From positions 1-34,278 of the forward strand of contig JALRJP010000004.1 of NCBI GenBank assembly GCA_023261135.1: DNA of 34,278 nucleotides, in the 5' to 3' direction. Within the stretch, counting starts at the first letter, position 1; the number at the start of each line of letters is the position of its first letter. Of the stretch, positions 34,082 to 34,278 are shown in pieces. Origin of the DNA: Burkholderiaceae bacterium (GTDB taxonomy: Bacteria; Pseudomonadota; Gammaproteobacteria; Burkholderiales; Burkholderiaceae_A). A program made the position numbers and the translations under genes. A model generated the notes under the pieces. It searched no databases. It saw only the letters and a list, made by a program, of their open reading frames with translations, and was not told where the DNA came from.

Positions 34082-34278
34082 TTAAAAAGAGGGATAGGTC
34101 ATTACCTTATAAGGCAGAAAATCAAGCCGCTGCGCGCTCTTGAAGAAAGTCTTGAGCTTGGCAATCATCTTTGATACAACCATCGGATTGGCCTTAACGG
34201 CAGATGTCAGAACGTCCATCGCATCGAACGTCTTCTGAAGCCTGTTCTCCATGACCTCCGCGAAGTTTGAGATGTAGC
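34082..34278 (-). CDS. Unrecognised gene upstream of prpF, C-terminal end only
   Basis: An open minus-strand frame enters from the right edge and stops with TAA at 34082-34084, giving the last 65 residues. The visible end is basic, with residues such as NFAEVMENRLQKTF, MIAKLKTFFKSAQRL and the terminus YKVMTYPSF. The frame has no signal peptide or clear motif. It is 11 bases upstream of prpF on the same strand, so it is probably co-transcribed. It does not resemble the C-termini of AcnD, PrpB, PrpC or PrpD that I know, so I leave the product open. Confidence 0.6.
   Translation of the reverse strand, partial: YISNFAEVMENRLQKTFDAMDVLTSAVKANPMVVSKMIAKLKTFFKSAQRLDFLPYKVMTYPSF

Overview
The window reads as an ordinary, tightly packed chromosomal segment of a betaproteobacterium, most likely of the order Burkholderiales. 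The case rests on neighbourhood order: fur divergent from bamE-dapB, recN-nadK divergent from hrcA, then hemH-grpE-dnaK-dnaJ, plus 2-methylcitrate genes (prpE, prpF). The genus is not determinable by eye. There is no rRNA, tRNA, CRISPR array, insertion sequence, integrase or phage gene that I can see.

Layout. (1) 1-344 is the N-terminal part of a rubrerythrin on the minus strand, followed by a 304-base spacer with two small inverted repeats. (2) 649-4086 is a plus-strand run: pdxH, a metallo-beta-lactamase-fold hydrolase, a ferredoxin-NADP reductase and a two-domain ChrA transporter. (3) 4144-6385 holds a tiny exported protein, greB, an SDR-like NAD(P)-binding protein and a monohaem cytochrome c with a textbook terminator. 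(4) 6594-9281 is ilvD divergent from lgt. (5) 9441-13306 is a malonate-to-acetyl-CoA cluster: malonyl-CoA decarboxylase, a crotonase-fold protein lacking one usual catalytic Glu, and malonyl-CoA synthetase. (6) 13390-14781 is a minus-strand run: a small coiled-coil protein, zapA and a TSUP-family transporter. (7) 14840-17446 is a long DsbD/ScsB-like thiol reductase. (8) 17412-19062 is fur-exbB-exbD on the minus strand; bamE-dapB run the other way. (9) recN and nadK (minus) diverge from the heat-shock block hrcA-hemH-grpE-dnaK-dnaJ (plus), which carries two readable sigma-32-type promoters. (10) 29303-34278, all minus strand, holds an MFS transporter, a possible small membrane ORF overlapping its start, prpE, prpF and the 3' end of an unrecognised gene.

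Functionally the window mixes housekeeping (cell division, outer-membrane assembly, lysine and branched-chain amino-acid synthesis, NADP supply, DNA repair, protein folding, haem and PLP) with short-chain acyl-CoA catabolism (malonate and propionate) and redox or metal homeostasis (rubrerythrin, Fpr, ChrA, Fur/ExbBD, DsbD). Several convergent pairs overlap or nearly touch, which suggests a compact genome. I found no convincing previously undescribed system. The points most worth following are the altered crotonase in the malonate operon, the hairpin just before dnaJ, the strong-RBS small ORF before the MFS gene, and the unknown gene joined to prpF.
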